Source of the DNA: Amyelois transitella | Taxonomy: Eukaryota; Arthropoda; Insecta; Lepidoptera; Pyralidae | Length of the DNA stretch: 64,000 nucleotides | Direction of reading: 5' to 3' | NCBI RefSeq assembly: GCF_032362555.1 | Contig: NC_083532.1 | Span: 4,415,001-4,479,000 of the forward strand | In this document: piece after piece, positions 22,201 through 29,302 of the stretch | Numbering within the stretch: the stretch's first letter is position 1 | How the letters are laid out: each line of letters starts with the position of its first letter | Translations under genes and position numbers: made by a program | The notes under the pieces: model-generated | Seen by the model: only the letters and a program-made list of their open reading frames with translations | What the model was told of the DNA's origin: nothing | Database searches by the model: none

Positions 22201-25200
22201 CGTCGCTTCTTGTAAATGGCGCTAATTTCGTCGCTATTATGTAGATAACGTTAAATTCGTCGCTTTTGTTTGTAGATAACGTTTTAAATTCATCCCTTTT
22301 TGTAGATCGCATAAAATTCGTCGCTTTTTGTAGGTTAGGGCGCTACATTCACACGAGCGATGTTGCTAAATTGTTAAAGCTAGTTAATTATTTATCAGAG
22401 ATCGGAATAGGTAGATTGTTTTTATGTACTTGCATCATGAATTACCATAGAAAGCATAACATGGACAAGCCTCTTTTCCGGGATTCCATTTCAGTACTTA
22501 CACTTACAGTAAACTACATCGTCCGCGGGTAACATAGGACTACAATTTACGTGAACGAAGTCGGGGGAAAACAGCTACCACTAATATATTCTTCATCCCA
22601 CTTGTAAAAATTCCGGTAAAAATCTTAATAATTTACAAATCCCGCAATCCCGGACGGAGGCATGTCCATATTAATATATACATACGTTTCAGTTCATTGA
22701 CCCCAATTAAATCTACCTATTCCGATCTCTGATAATTATATACATCTTACCAGGCTGAAGTCCGGACTGGTGCGTGTTTTGAGCGGTAAAGCGGGATATC
22801 TGGCCCGAAGACCGCCCGCCGCCACTGTCTCCAATGGCGGCAACTGTAAAATACATACATACATACATATAATCACGTCTATATCCCTTGCGGGGTAGAC
22901 AGAGCCAACAGTCCTGAGCGGACTGATAGGCCACGTTCAGCTATTTGGCTTAGCGATAGAATTGAGATTCAAATAGTGACAGGTTGCTAGCCCATCGCCT
23001 AAAAAAGAATCCCAAGTTTGTAAGCCTATCCCTTAGTCGCCTTTGACGACATCCATGAAAAAGAGATGGAGTGGTCCTATTCTTTTTTGTATTGGTGCCG
23101 GGAACCACACGGCACCAAATATATGAACCGGTAAAATATATGAAATATATTTGAAAACACATGTTACAAATCAGTTGGGCGCATGCATATTATAATATGA
23201 GGTCACTACCTGTGCCCGCGACTTCGTTCGCGTGGAATAGTTATTTTGGGCATCATTGTGTAGGCAACCTTCTTGGTATACGCCATAGCAACGGTTGCCA
23301 TGATGTTGTTTATTAGTGATATGTCAAAAAATAATTTTAATTGTTAATGGTTCTTATTTTTTATGTTAATAATATAGTTATTTTAAAACTGATTATTTCT
23401 CTCCCCTTTTCTCCTTCTACCTTCTCTAGGAATAAATAACTTTTATAACTATACTTCCTACAATTGATGCCCTCAATGATGAATAATTTTCCGTTTTTTT
23501 TTTCATATTTTCCATTCTTTCTTTGCTCCTTATAGTTGCAGCGTGATGATAAATAGCCTGAAACCTTCCTCGATAAATGGTCTATTAAACACAAAATAAT
23601 TGAAAAGTTCTTTTTGCGTTGAATCAGTCAGATAGCAAACAATTATTTTATTTGGGTTTTTTTAAAAGGCTTCTAAATAATCACGTCCATATTCCTTGCG
23701 GGGTAGACAGAGCCAACAGTCTGGAAGATTGATAGGCCACATTCAGCTGTTTGGCTAAATGATAGAATTGAGATTAAAATAGTGACAGGTCGCCAGCCAA
23801 TTCCTATGCCTTAGTCGCCTTTTACGACATCCATGGGAATGAGACGGGTCGGTCCTATTCTTTTTTTTATGTTATTGGTGCCGGGAACCACACGGCACAC
23901 GGCACGTTTAGTACGCGTTTAATAACTTAATTATCTATACTAATATTATAAAGCTGAAGAGTTTGTTTGTTTGTTTGAACGCGCTAATTTCAGGAAATAC
24001 TGGTGCGAATTGAAAAATTCTTTTTGCGTCGAATAGACCATTTATCGAGGAAGGCTTTAGGCTATATAACATCACGCTGCAACTATAAGGAGAAAAGAAA
24101 TAATGAAAAATGTGGAAAAAACGGGGAAAATTTTTCTTCCTTGAGGGCTTCAATGATGCCCAAAATAACTATTCGACGCGGACGAAGTCGCGGGCACAGC
24201 TAGTTATTTATAAACTCGGAAACAAGTTAAAATTGACCACAATACCTGTTTGATGAACAAGTATGGATCGAAAGCGTCCACCCACGAGGAGATCTGACCG
24301 CACTCCACGCGGCTGCAAGACGAGATCACATCGGCTTCCTCCTGCCAAAAATGAAAATAAAACATGCATATAATCACGCCTTTGACCCTTACGACGGGGT
24401 AGACAGAGCCACCAGTCTCATAAAGACTGAATGGGCCACGTTAAGCTATTTGACTCGATTATAGAATTAAATCATACATGTTTTTTAATGTAGACAATGT
24501 GCATTCGTCCACAATTTAGATTTAAGAGATCTATATTTGTAAATTGACGTCCTATGAAAATGCTGCAGTGTAGTTTGTTCCGCCGCTTCTTCTACACATG
24601 CGCTTTGGAAGCGGTAGTAGTTATAATAGATTTAAGTGATGTGACGTCAATAAGTGATACCTTGTATCCAATTTTGAAAATAAATCTATTCTATTCTAAA
24701 TTTAAAAAAGCAACAGATTCCTAGCCTATAGTCTATTCCTTAGTCGCCTTTAGCGACATCCATGGAAAAGAGATGGGAGTGCCGGAAACCAAACGGCATT
24801 ATGACCCGAAATAAAAATAAAGAAAGAGATAAAAACAAGAAAAGAACACATGAATAAAAATCACCTCAATATCTGATGGAGAATGCTCATCATGACAAAC
24901 AAGAGACGCGTCATCCGCTGACAGTTCCGCGCCATTCTGAAAAATTATATACTGATAAAATAAACTATCACTACATAATAAACGATCTTCTTTTTCAGTC
25001 TCATTCCACAGTCCAACAGTCTTCGTTGGCTCTGTCTACCCCCCGCAAGGTATTATTATACACATACATACATAAAATCACGCCTCTTTCCCGGAGGGGT
25101 AGGCAGAGACTAACTATCTTTCCACTTGCCACGATCTCTGCATACTTCCTTCGCTTCATCCACATTCATAACTCTCTTCATGCAAGCTCGGCGGTTTCGG

Positions 25201-27492
25201 GTGGTTTTGACCTGACCTGACCCTTTACCAGGACGTCCTTAATTTGATCAAGATATGTTCGTCTAGGTCTTCCCACTCCGATCTATCCCTCCACACTCTC
25301 AATATAATTATATGTTATGGTATTTTAAACCACTCAGACTTTTCCCTCCACACTCTCAATATAATTATAGGTATATTATGGTATTTTAATCCACTTAGAC
25401 TTTTCCCTCCACACTCTCAATATAATTATATATTATGGTATTTTAAATATATTTTATATATTATCAAGTCCTTTGTTAAGTTTCATCTCACCCAGGTAGC
25501 AGCTTCCGCGGCTAAACTCTGGCTGATCTCGGCGAGGAACCCCGAGCTGGGGCTGCGGGCGGACAGCGCCTCCAAGCTCTCTATAGCGGTGCCCTGCGTA
25601 TCGCACGTGGACGATATCTCGCACTCCGAGTCGCGGACGTAGCCATCTTGTTCCAGCAACGTCACGAAGTCCGGCTGTAAGAAATGAATACATACACATG
25701 TACATATAATCACGTCTATATCCCTTGCGGGTTAGACAGAGCCAACAGTCTTAAAAAGACTGAATGGCCACGTTCAGCTATTTGGTGATAGAATTGAGAT
25801 TCAAATAGTGACAGGTAGCTAGCCTATCGCCTAAAAAAAAATAATCTCAAGTTTGCAAGCCTATCCCTTAGTCGCCTTTTACGACATCCATGGGAAAGGG
25901 ATGGAGTGGTCCTATTCTTTTTTGTATTGGTGCCGGGAACCACACGGCAAGAAGTTAATAACTAAATAATTCTGCTTTTTGACAATCTTTTTGATATTTA
26001 AGAAATAAATATTTTAAATTTTATATTTAAACTAGCTTTTGCGCGTATGAAATTGAGGAAAAAAAGTAGACCTTGACAATGCCGAAAGTCTATTTTATCC
26101 CAAATATCTGTCAAATTTCAAGAGAATCATTCCAGTAGTTTTTTGAGTTTATTCATTACAAAGATACAAATCTTTTCTGTTTATTCATAGTGTTGATTAT
26201 TATTAAGAAAGTAGAACGTAAGTGTAATCATTCAAAAGGACAAAAAAATAAAATAAAAAAAATATTTTTTTAACTCTTTTAATAATACCCTAAAAAGGTA
26301 AAATATTGGAAATTAAATTAACGTTTCGTCTTACCTAGGCGGTAAGTAGCCATACCCTCAGGTAGGTATAATGCGTACCATATGTATATTCAGTAAGTTA
26401 TAAGAGTTGAACACTTACCTGTACATATTTATCTCCACTGCCCAAAAAATCCGTGCATGAATCCAAATCGTCAGTAGTCGACGTTGGCTGATACATCTCC
26501 AGATCGTTACTAGACTTCCTCCGCTTCACCAACCTCTTCTCAATAGAGTTTGTTCGTGACGTTCTCTTCTCAGTTTCCGTCACCATGACCCTGGCCGCTT
26601 TCTCAGCTAGGAAACTAACCTCGTCCTCCACTTGCATATTCTCATTTATCAACCGTGCACATTCAGCTATAGCCATGAAATCGTTCAAGCAATCATTTGG
26701 AAGACATAACTCAGATGATTCCACTTGCACTTCTGAATCGGATTCTTCGGATTTTCGAGTTGGATAGTCGACAAAAGTTGTTGTGTGAGCTTCGTACATC
26801 GTGACGTCATTATCGTCAGGCCACTTTGATGTTTCCGGAATCTTCTTGGCTTTTTTCTTCGGGCTCTCATTTGTGGATGAAACTTTTGTTATTTTCGGTG
26901 ATGGAACACCTAATTGTCTCACTTTTCGGATGGGAGAGCTGTTTAACGAAGCCGATTTGTCAGTTTTGTCTAATCTCCTTGTCTTTCTTGGAGAATTCAA
27001 GGCGGTAGAGACTCCATCGTTCTTATGCAGCTCTCTATTAAGAGAACTGTGACGTAGTTGTGCACATTTAGTTGTACGTACTTCTCTAGGTTTGGAAGTA
27101 GTCGTGACTTTATCATTTTGCGTCTTTTTCAGAACTGTTGATGTACTTACAGAGTCTTTATTGGTGTTACGTACAACCGTTTGGAAGATTGGTTTCTTTG
27201 CACATGCCTCCTTGAGTTTCGGCTTAGTTTTGTGCGGTGTTTCAGCAGTTTTCTCCATTCTTTTTAAAATATTCCTTACGGGTCGACCTTTCAAATGTTT
27301 TTGTGAACGCGTAATGCAGATGCTAGACTCTGGGAGTAAGACATTCTTAGCTGAATCTAATTTGATGATTTTATTCCAAGATTTGGACTTTTTCAATGGA
27401 TTGTTTAATGGTTTGTTTTTATGTTTGGTCACTTTCTGAGAATTCCTTTTGCCTGAGAGCGGTCGCTCCCTTTTCCTACTTCTTAACCGCAT
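14081..27492 (-). CDS. CTDSPL2: CTD small phosphatase-like protein 2 homologue (657 aa, 9 coding exons)
   Basis: A HAD-superfamily protein Ser/Thr phosphatase of the FCP1/SCP group, expected in the nucleus. Relatives act on the RNA polymerase II tail and SMADs; the substrate here is inferred. Coding exons in gene order are 27492-26419, 25674-25492, 24341-24246, 22843-22751, 21418-21320, 19973-19825, 16403-16298, 15444-15337 and 14146-14081. All junctions are GT-AG and all phases agree. The start MRLRSRKRE matches the family's usual N terminus. Residues 1-~400 are basic and Ser/Thr-rich, probably disordered. The phosphatase domain begins at ~478: DLDET (D485, D487), then ILFTASK, and DNSPQ. 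The protein ends in the family-typical LPPD. The introns hold many repeats, including a full antisense RTE. Confidence 0.94.
14206..14443 (+). repeat. Metulj-like SINE, 5' truncated
   Basis: Sense copy lacking GTGCCG. It keeps CCCATGGATGTCGTAAAAAG and the CGAGGGATATAGAGGTGATA tail. Intronic to CTDSPL2. Confidence 0.82.
14518..14783 (-). repeat. Metulj-like SINE
   Basis: Full-length minus copy from ACATACATATCATCACGTC to GTGCCGGGAACCACCACACG. Confidence 0.9.
14820..15045 (+). mobile_element. Third Helitron-like family, fragment
   Basis: Begins TCTCTTATATATAAAATTCT, then CGTGTCACAATGTTCG and ACTCCTCCGAAACGG. The same start recurs at 43238. The 3' end fades near CAAGGTTTGCCGG. Confidence 0.5.
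15057..15285 (+). repeat. LINE 3'-end fragment (TGCAG subfamily)
   Basis: Runs from GAAAATGCTGCAGAGCAG through GACGTCAACCAACCG to a (AATTTTG)n-like tail at 15258-15285. Confidence 0.82.
15337..15444 (-). CDS. CTDSPL2: CTDSPL2 exon 8
   Basis: 108 nt, phase 0-0, encoding [16 protein letters not shown] to LEHLAT. Donor GTGAGT and acceptor GAGCAG. Confidence 0.94.
15474..15679 (-). mobile_element. Non-autonomous Helitron, type B
   Basis: CTAGAGGCCGCCCGCGACTT at its 3' end (plus-strand left) and AGTAGTAGGA at its 5' end. Lies only ~30 bp upstream of CTDSPL2 exon 8. Confidence 0.87.
15720..16160. repeat. LINE 3'-end fragment split by a SINE
   Basis: The pieces 15727-15793 (ACTCACCCAATCCAGGATCC) and 16104-16160 (GTGAGGATTCAACCGGGAT) join into the family seen at 1515. 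GTGAGGAT is present on both sides of the SINE as a target duplication. Confidence 0.75.
15794..16068 (-). repeat. Metulj-like SINE inserted in a LINE end
   Basis: Full-length minus copy. Its tail is next to GTGAGGATGC and its head reads GGTGCCGGGAACCACACGGC. An (AC)n run follows at 16066-16104 before the second GTGAGGAT. Confidence 0.9.
16066..16290. repeat. (AC)n and (GA)n/(GT)n microsatellites
   Basis: (AC)n at 16066-16104, then mixed GAGAGA and GTGTGT blocks at 16190-16287. The GA run ends 7 bp before the donor of CTDSPL2 exon 7, so the pre-mRNA reads as a CU-repeat just inside that intron. Confidence 0.9.
16298..16403 (-). CDS. CTDSPL2: CTDSPL2 exon 7
   Basis: 106 nt. Completes the split Arg codon and encodes [15 protein letters not shown] to the catalytic DNSPQ. 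Donor GTAATT, acceptor TTACAG. Confidence 0.94.
16532..16771 (+). CDS. Short upstream frame of the RTE (79 codons), doubtful
   Basis: ATG at 16532, in a different frame from the main protein and overlapping it by ~100 nt. Some RTE elements have a tiny overlapping first frame. Arg/Trp-rich with no domain recognised; may be chance. Confidence 0.3.
   Translation: MARGEPSLERATSAMGLGDPQVMASLTLACGALLGRTKFFPSVSWESHGCKSFERAPRWRRWCPHPITSRSRRERYAVC
16674..19784 (+). CDS. RTE endonuclease/reverse transcriptase (1036 aa)
   Basis: Copies its own RNA into genomic DNA by target-primed reverse transcription. Residues ~38-290 form an APE-like endonuclease: NVRGGMKDK, the Glu in NETKRKG, GDFN at 180-183 and DSDH at 272-275. 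Reverse transcriptase spans ~520-840: [32 protein letters not shown] at 661-669, RQGCVASPW and YADD at 761-764. The C-terminal part ([15 protein letters not shown] onward) is the piece that recurs as truncated copies. No stop or frameshift interrupts it, so it may be a recent insertion able to supply activity in trans. An earlier start cannot be excluded. Confidence 0.93.
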   Translation: MDANLLKEHLDGGDGVRTPSRLVPGGSGMRSAESRFATMNVRGGMKDKIEEVCQMMDERRLDVLCVNETKRKGCDATQHGPYTAYWSGISSTSRGCQGVGLILSARMAECVNEYECVSPRLLWIRLKVGITRIFVLGVYAPWDVGSRGTTSAKSENEEFWNSVREVLKVTKPNEKIIMLGDFNGWVGVKRDGYEKVLGAFGDEKVNDNGRSVLEICLEWDLFVSNSMFQHKEIHTYTRVEGILKSMIDFVIVDERLKNKVLDTRAYRGAGIDSDHLLVISRIRGIFNRWRHRVREQTSALERVKVENLQDMDVGKKYINRLKDEFEDLEEMSDIEDGWKEFKERIVKVAVEVCGVSRRRKGKNHKNAWMSKDVQELVRLKKKAWLDLLAAKANLRMQEVIDEDVNEARKEYKKMKDLVKKAVIRKKEEYKEDFDKRLSEDFQSNLKVFWKSVRSARGNTITRELTRIRCQDGSVVKGEECVLKIWKDYFESLFEKKEGNKKDFCYSEEKENEMEGEIEMFEIVEALKSMKAGKAAGCDRVSVEMLKAGKGVVASQLYCLFNLCWRSGRVPKDWCKAVIVPLYKGKGSQLDCKNYRGISLLSVVGKLYAKVLINRVRNETDDKIWDAQAGFRKGMGCTDQVFSLRCIAEKFLAKSQKVYCTFVDLEKAYDRVERNELWSALSMHGVSSLLIRALKSLYEDSSACVRINGAHTEWFKIEKGVRQGCVASPWLFNLFMDSCLTDLKESKSGLRMNELLVKCLLYADDQVILASSAEELQEMVNCMHEALKEKGMKVNVSKTKTLVFEMEKEMTACNILIGGEKVEQVKEFVYLGSKFTSDGKYDSDIERRVNAGNMVNGALHAFMSSQKLSKKARLAVHRGVLVPTLMYGSESWVWQKKHESRINAVEMRALRSMMGVKLSDRIRNSVIRECCDVKEDVVTGIEKGMLRWFGHVERMNESRLTKQIYKESVEGKVGVGRPRRTYLDQIKDVLVKGQVKSTRNRRACMKRVMNVDEAKEVCRDRGKWKEVVSAYPYGKEA
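19825..19973 (-). CDS. CTDSPL2: CTDSPL2 exon 6
   Basis: 149 nt, phase 0 to 2, encoding [27 protein letters not shown] and [11 protein letters not shown]. The donor is the weak GTGATA, and the RTE 3' tail begins about 10 bp into the intron. Confidence 0.95.
20022..20905. repeat. 13-bp CATTACAYACATA satellite array, split
   Basis: Units of CATTACACACATA or CATTACATACATA recur every 13 bp at 20022-20140 and 20404-20905. A tRNA-derived SINE (20176-20403) divides the array. Long His/Thr/Tyr reading frames here are repeat artefacts. Confidence 0.92.
20176..20403 (-). repeat. tRNA-derived SINE
   Basis: The head (right, complement GGCCTCTGTGGCGCAGCGG) has A-box-like TGGCGCAGCGG and B-box GGTTCGAAACC. 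The tail carries the TTGAGTTAG...CTAACTCAA inverted repeat. Inserted in the 13-bp array. Confidence 0.88.
20918..21125 (-). mobile_element. Non-autonomous Helitron, type B
   Basis: CTAG-AGGCCGTTTGCGATTT at its 3' end and TAATATTAGTAGGA at its 5' end. Confidence 0.85.
21150..21215 (+). mobile_element. Helitron type B, 3' end only
   Basis: TTTATCCCGGAGTTCCCGCG then GCGGACAAAGTCGCGGGC and CTAG. Close to and opposite the previous copy. Confidence 0.75.
21320..21418 (-). CDS. CTDSPL2: CTDSPL2 exon 5 with the DLDET motif
   Basis: 99 nt, phase 0-0. [12 protein letters not shown] carries the nucleophile and acid/base Asp of the HAD phosphatases. Ends VLFQDCRYT; donor GTATGT. Confidence 0.96.
21435..21625 (+). 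repeat. LINE 3'-end fragment (TGCAGTGCAG subfamily)
   Basis: ATGCAGTGCAGTTTGTTACC, GCACTGACGCTATGGAAGCG, then an AATTTTGAATTTTG tail. It begins only ~15 bp upstream of exon 5. Confidence 0.85.
21637..21834 (+). repeat. Metulj-like SINE, 5' truncated
   Basis: Starts at GGATGTCGTAAAAGGCGACT and ends in ATATGTAAGTATGTATG, with an internal deletion near the 3' end. Confidence 0.8.
22180..22345. repeat. Diverged 28-bp minisatellite
   Basis: About six units of TGTAGATGGCGCTAAATTCGTCGCTTTT type. It is the same unit as the longer array at 37185-37520. Confidence 0.75.
22751..22843 (-). CDS. CTDSPL2: CTDSPL2 exon 4
   Basis: 93 nt, phase 0-0, encoding [11 protein letters not shown] to [16 protein letters not shown], the conserved stretch just before DLDET. 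It fills the gap between exons 3 and 5. Confidence 0.93.
22853..23115 (-). repeat. Metulj-like SINE
   Basis: Full-length minus copy starting 10 bp upstream of CTDSPL2 exon 4, inside the likely branch-point region of that intron. Confidence 0.9.
23213..23640 (-). mobile_element. Helitron type A interrupted by a small element
   Basis: The 3' side is CTGTGCCCGCGACTTCGTTC (23213-23258) and the remainder lies at 23463-23640 (GATGAATAATTTTCCG onward). The two halves join when 23259-23462 is removed. The 5' end is truncated. Confidence 0.8.
23259..23462. mobile_element. Small TGTAGG...CCTACA element, copy 1 (204 bp)
   Basis: Begins TGTAGGCAACCTTCTTGGTA and ends TACTTCCTACA, flanked by ATTG on both sides. 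Matches 57651-57848 along its whole length. No coding capacity; superfamily not recognised. Confidence 0.78.
23677..23898 (-). repeat. Metulj-like SINE with internal deletion
   Basis: Runs from ATCACGTCCATATTCCTTGC to GGTGCCGGGAACCACACGGC, lacking part of the middle. Confidence 0.87.
23934..24203 (+). mobile_element. Non-autonomous Helitron, type A, complete
   Basis: A|TCTATACTAATATTATAAAG at the start, and CGCGGACGAAGTCGCGGGCA then CAGCTAG|T at the end. CGCGGACGAAGTCGCG can form the subterminal hairpin expected of Helitrons. Confidence 0.87.
24246..24341 (-). CDS. CTDSPL2: CTDSPL2 exon 3
   Basis: 96 nt, phase 0-0, encoding [15 protein letters not shown] to [13 protein letters not shown]. 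The FDPYxFIK block is family-typical. Confidence 0.93.
24362..24798 (-). repeat. Metulj-like SINE split by a LINE end
   Basis: SINE pieces at 24362-24479 (tail side) and 24701-24798 (head side) are separated by a LINE 3' end at 24480-24700. Confidence 0.75.
24480..24700 (+). repeat. LINE 3'-end fragment (TGCAGTGTAG subfamily)
   Basis: TGCTGCAGTGTAGTTTGTTC, CTACACATGCGCTTTGGAAG, GTGACGTCAATAAGTGATAC and a CTATTCTATTCTA tail. Confidence 0.85.
25003..25052 (+). repeat. Metulj-like SINE scrap
   Basis: GTTGGCTCTGTCTACCCCCC only. Confidence 0.6.
25064..25300 (-). repeat. RTE 3' end, truncated
   Basis: Complement of the RTE C-terminal codons plus tail (ATAAAATCACGCCTCTTTCC, CTTGCCACGATCTCTGCATA, GTTCGTCTAGGTCTTCCCAC). 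Confidence 0.88.
25287..25460. repeat. 57-60-bp tandem repeat seeded by an RTE fragment
   Basis: CCCTCCACACTCTCAATATA starts at 25287, 25344 and 25404. The first 14 bp of the unit come from the RTE fragment. Confidence 0.85.
25492..25674 (-). CDS. CTDSPL2: CTDSPL2 exon 2
   Basis: 183 nt, phase 0-0, encoding [18 protein letters not shown] to SLAAEAATW, acidic and Ser-rich. Acceptor TTACAG, donor GTGAGA. It is GC-rich compared with the flanking introns. Confidence 0.88.
25689..25948 (-). repeat. Metulj-like SINE
   Basis: Full-length minus copy, ~15 bp upstream of exon 2. Confidence 0.9.
25950..26418. other. CTDSPL2 intron 1 remainder, AT-rich
   Basis: A degraded Helitron-like scrap (26038-26160, AAATTTCAAGAGAATCATTC) and nothing else recognised. 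Confidence 0.45.
26419..27492 (-). CDS. CTDSPL2: CTDSPL2 exon 1 (first coding)
   Basis: 358 codons from ATG at 27492-27490 to GDKYVQ and the donor GTAAGT. Strongly basic, with SP/TP sites and KKK clusters suggesting a nuclear, phosphorylated, disordered region. The exon continues 20 nt upstream as 5' UTR to the acceptor TTTTGCAG. Confidence 0.92.
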
Positions 27493-27764
27493 CGCAAGAT
27501 TGGGAAGTTAACCTGCAAAATAATAGCAATAATATATTAGTATGTCTGATTAATGACCTCACAAATAGCATGGACGTAGATAACTTATAATTAAAAAAAA
27601 AACCCTCAAAAGCCGACGCAACATTTATCATAGTATTCTTAACCTTCTTAAATGTGTAGGTAAAAGTTTTTAACATATATAACTTTATATTAGTTTTTGC
27701 GCAGGGCTTCAGCCCATGGGAAATTTCATTCACAAAGAAAGGAGAATATACCTCTCCCAAAGGT

Positions 27765-27940
27765 CTATTCTATATACCTCTATATCCCTTGAGGGGTAGA
27801 CAGGGCCAAGAGTCCGAAAGAGACTGATAGGCCATGCTCAGTTGTTTCGCTTGATTATAGAATTGAGATTCAAATAGTGAAAGGTTGCTAGCCCATCGCC
27901 TAAAAGAAGAATCCCATGTTCATAAGCCTAACCCTTTTCT
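27765..27940 (-). repeat. Metulj-like SINE, 3' part
   Basis: From CTCTATATCCCTTGAGGGGT to CATAAGCCTAACCC; the head is missing. Confidence 0.75.
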
Positions 27941-28097
27941 CTTTATTAATAGTGTAGATGAATTAAATTGTATGTAATAGAATTAATATTTTCTCTAGAG
28001 AAGTTACGATCAATCTGTGCAATATATAACACGATTTTAGTGAAAGAATTGCTCATGCATACCGTTGTTATACAATATAATCAAGGAAATTACTTAC

Positions 28098-28400
28098 ATG
28101 AACTCAAGTCGCTAGAAAGTTAGTTTTCTCACCATTTGTGACCGAGAAGACTCATGAAACACCCGAAACATCAACGGACACATACAAATAAGACTCCACT
28201 AAGTTAAATTCTTTGTAATTTCCGAAAATGTTACGTTTTTCTCACAAACATACAAATAGCCGCAGTAATCCCTTCGCGCCTTTTTCTTTCAAACCATTTA
28301 CCACATTTTATAAACTATTCTGGATTCAGCCACCCTAGACACAAAGTACACAAAGTTTTCTCACAATTTAGAACACTTCTGAGTAACAAATTATTCAAAT
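28098..28400 (-). other. CTDSPL2: Probable CTDSPL2 5' UTR exon
   Basis: A strong minus-strand donor, CAT|GTAAGTA at 28097, lies upstream of the coding exon's acceptor. The upstream limit is unknown. Confidence 0.5.
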
Positions 28401-28599
28401 AATAAAGAAAATCACAATGCGAAAATAAAAAGGCGGCAGCGAAACGTTATTGATTTACGCGCTGGTAAAGACAAGGTATTTTTACTGGTATTTGGGTTTT
28501 TTCTTTACCGACTGAAATAGGGAATCATTAATCACGATTACAGAAATAAAAATTGGCTTTATCGCACAAAATATACGAATATTTTGTGTTTGTGAACAC

Positions 28600-28740
28600 A
28601 AAAGCCAAACAAATGTCAAAATGGCGGCGTTTCTTTTTTTAGTGCAGGTTTCTTGAATCAGGTGGCGCTGCTGGCGGCGCATGCGCTTTTGTGATTGCGT
28701 AAACAAAAGTCGATACATGTGCATAAAATGCACACCTACA
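28600..28740. promoter_or_regulatory. Promoter-like block with NRF1/ewg-type motif
   Basis: GCGCATGCGC (28677-28686), the NRF1 palindrome, and AAAATGGCGGCG (YY1/Pho-like) lie between the divergent CTDSPL2 and 71-aa genes. Motif identity is visible; function is inferred. Confidence 0.5.
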
Positions 28741-29227
28741 ATGCAATCTGTGATGTATTACGGATTTTTGGTTGATGTACTGATGTAGTGTGGGTAGAAG
28801 GACTAATAAATATTAGGGACTGAAAGAGAGTTTCTAAGATTTTAAAAACACTAAATAAGTAAAATTTTGGACCGACAAAAAAAAGCGTTGAGATTGAGAA
28901 GTGAGAGCTCTGGGGCACTGAAAGGGTAACGGAAGGCCAAAAAATAAAAAAATCTCAGAAAAACTAAAATAACAGAATTAGCTATCCAATTGTTTTGTAA
29001 AATGATGTAAAGGACCTTGATAAATACAAAATATTGAATACATTATAATGCAAACAAATTGTACAGTTCCTTACCCTTTGGTTTAATTTAAAAACGGTAA
29101 CATTGAAGCTTAAAATGTCAGAATGACAGCAATTGACGTCAACGTCAAATAAATACATTTAATGTCAATATCGTTTAAAATAATTGGCGGTTTCAGCGGT
29201 TTGGTTGGCGGTCGATTCGCTTTTCGC
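28741..29227. other. Intergenic AT-rich DNA
   Basis: No exon recognised. Confidence 0.4.
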
Positions 29228-29235
29228 TATAAATA
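29228..29235 (+). promoter_or_regulatory. TATA-like box
   Basis: TATAAATA lies 39 bp before the ATG of the 71-aa gene. Confidence 0.4.
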
Positions 29236-29266
29236 ATAAGCCACGTCAAAAAGCATCAACTTGAAC

Positions 29267-29302
29267 ATGTCGAGTGTTTCAGTTTCTTCGTCTAAACGTG
29301 AA
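29267..29302 (+). CDS. 71-aa gene, exon 1
   Basis: Twelve codons, then GTAAGT. Confidence 0.7.

Noticed and set aside
22855..23162. Frames reading through SINEs (recurrent [17 protein letters not shown] peptides)
   Set aside because: The same peptide appears wherever the SINE occurs, in either orientation; it is noncoding repeat.
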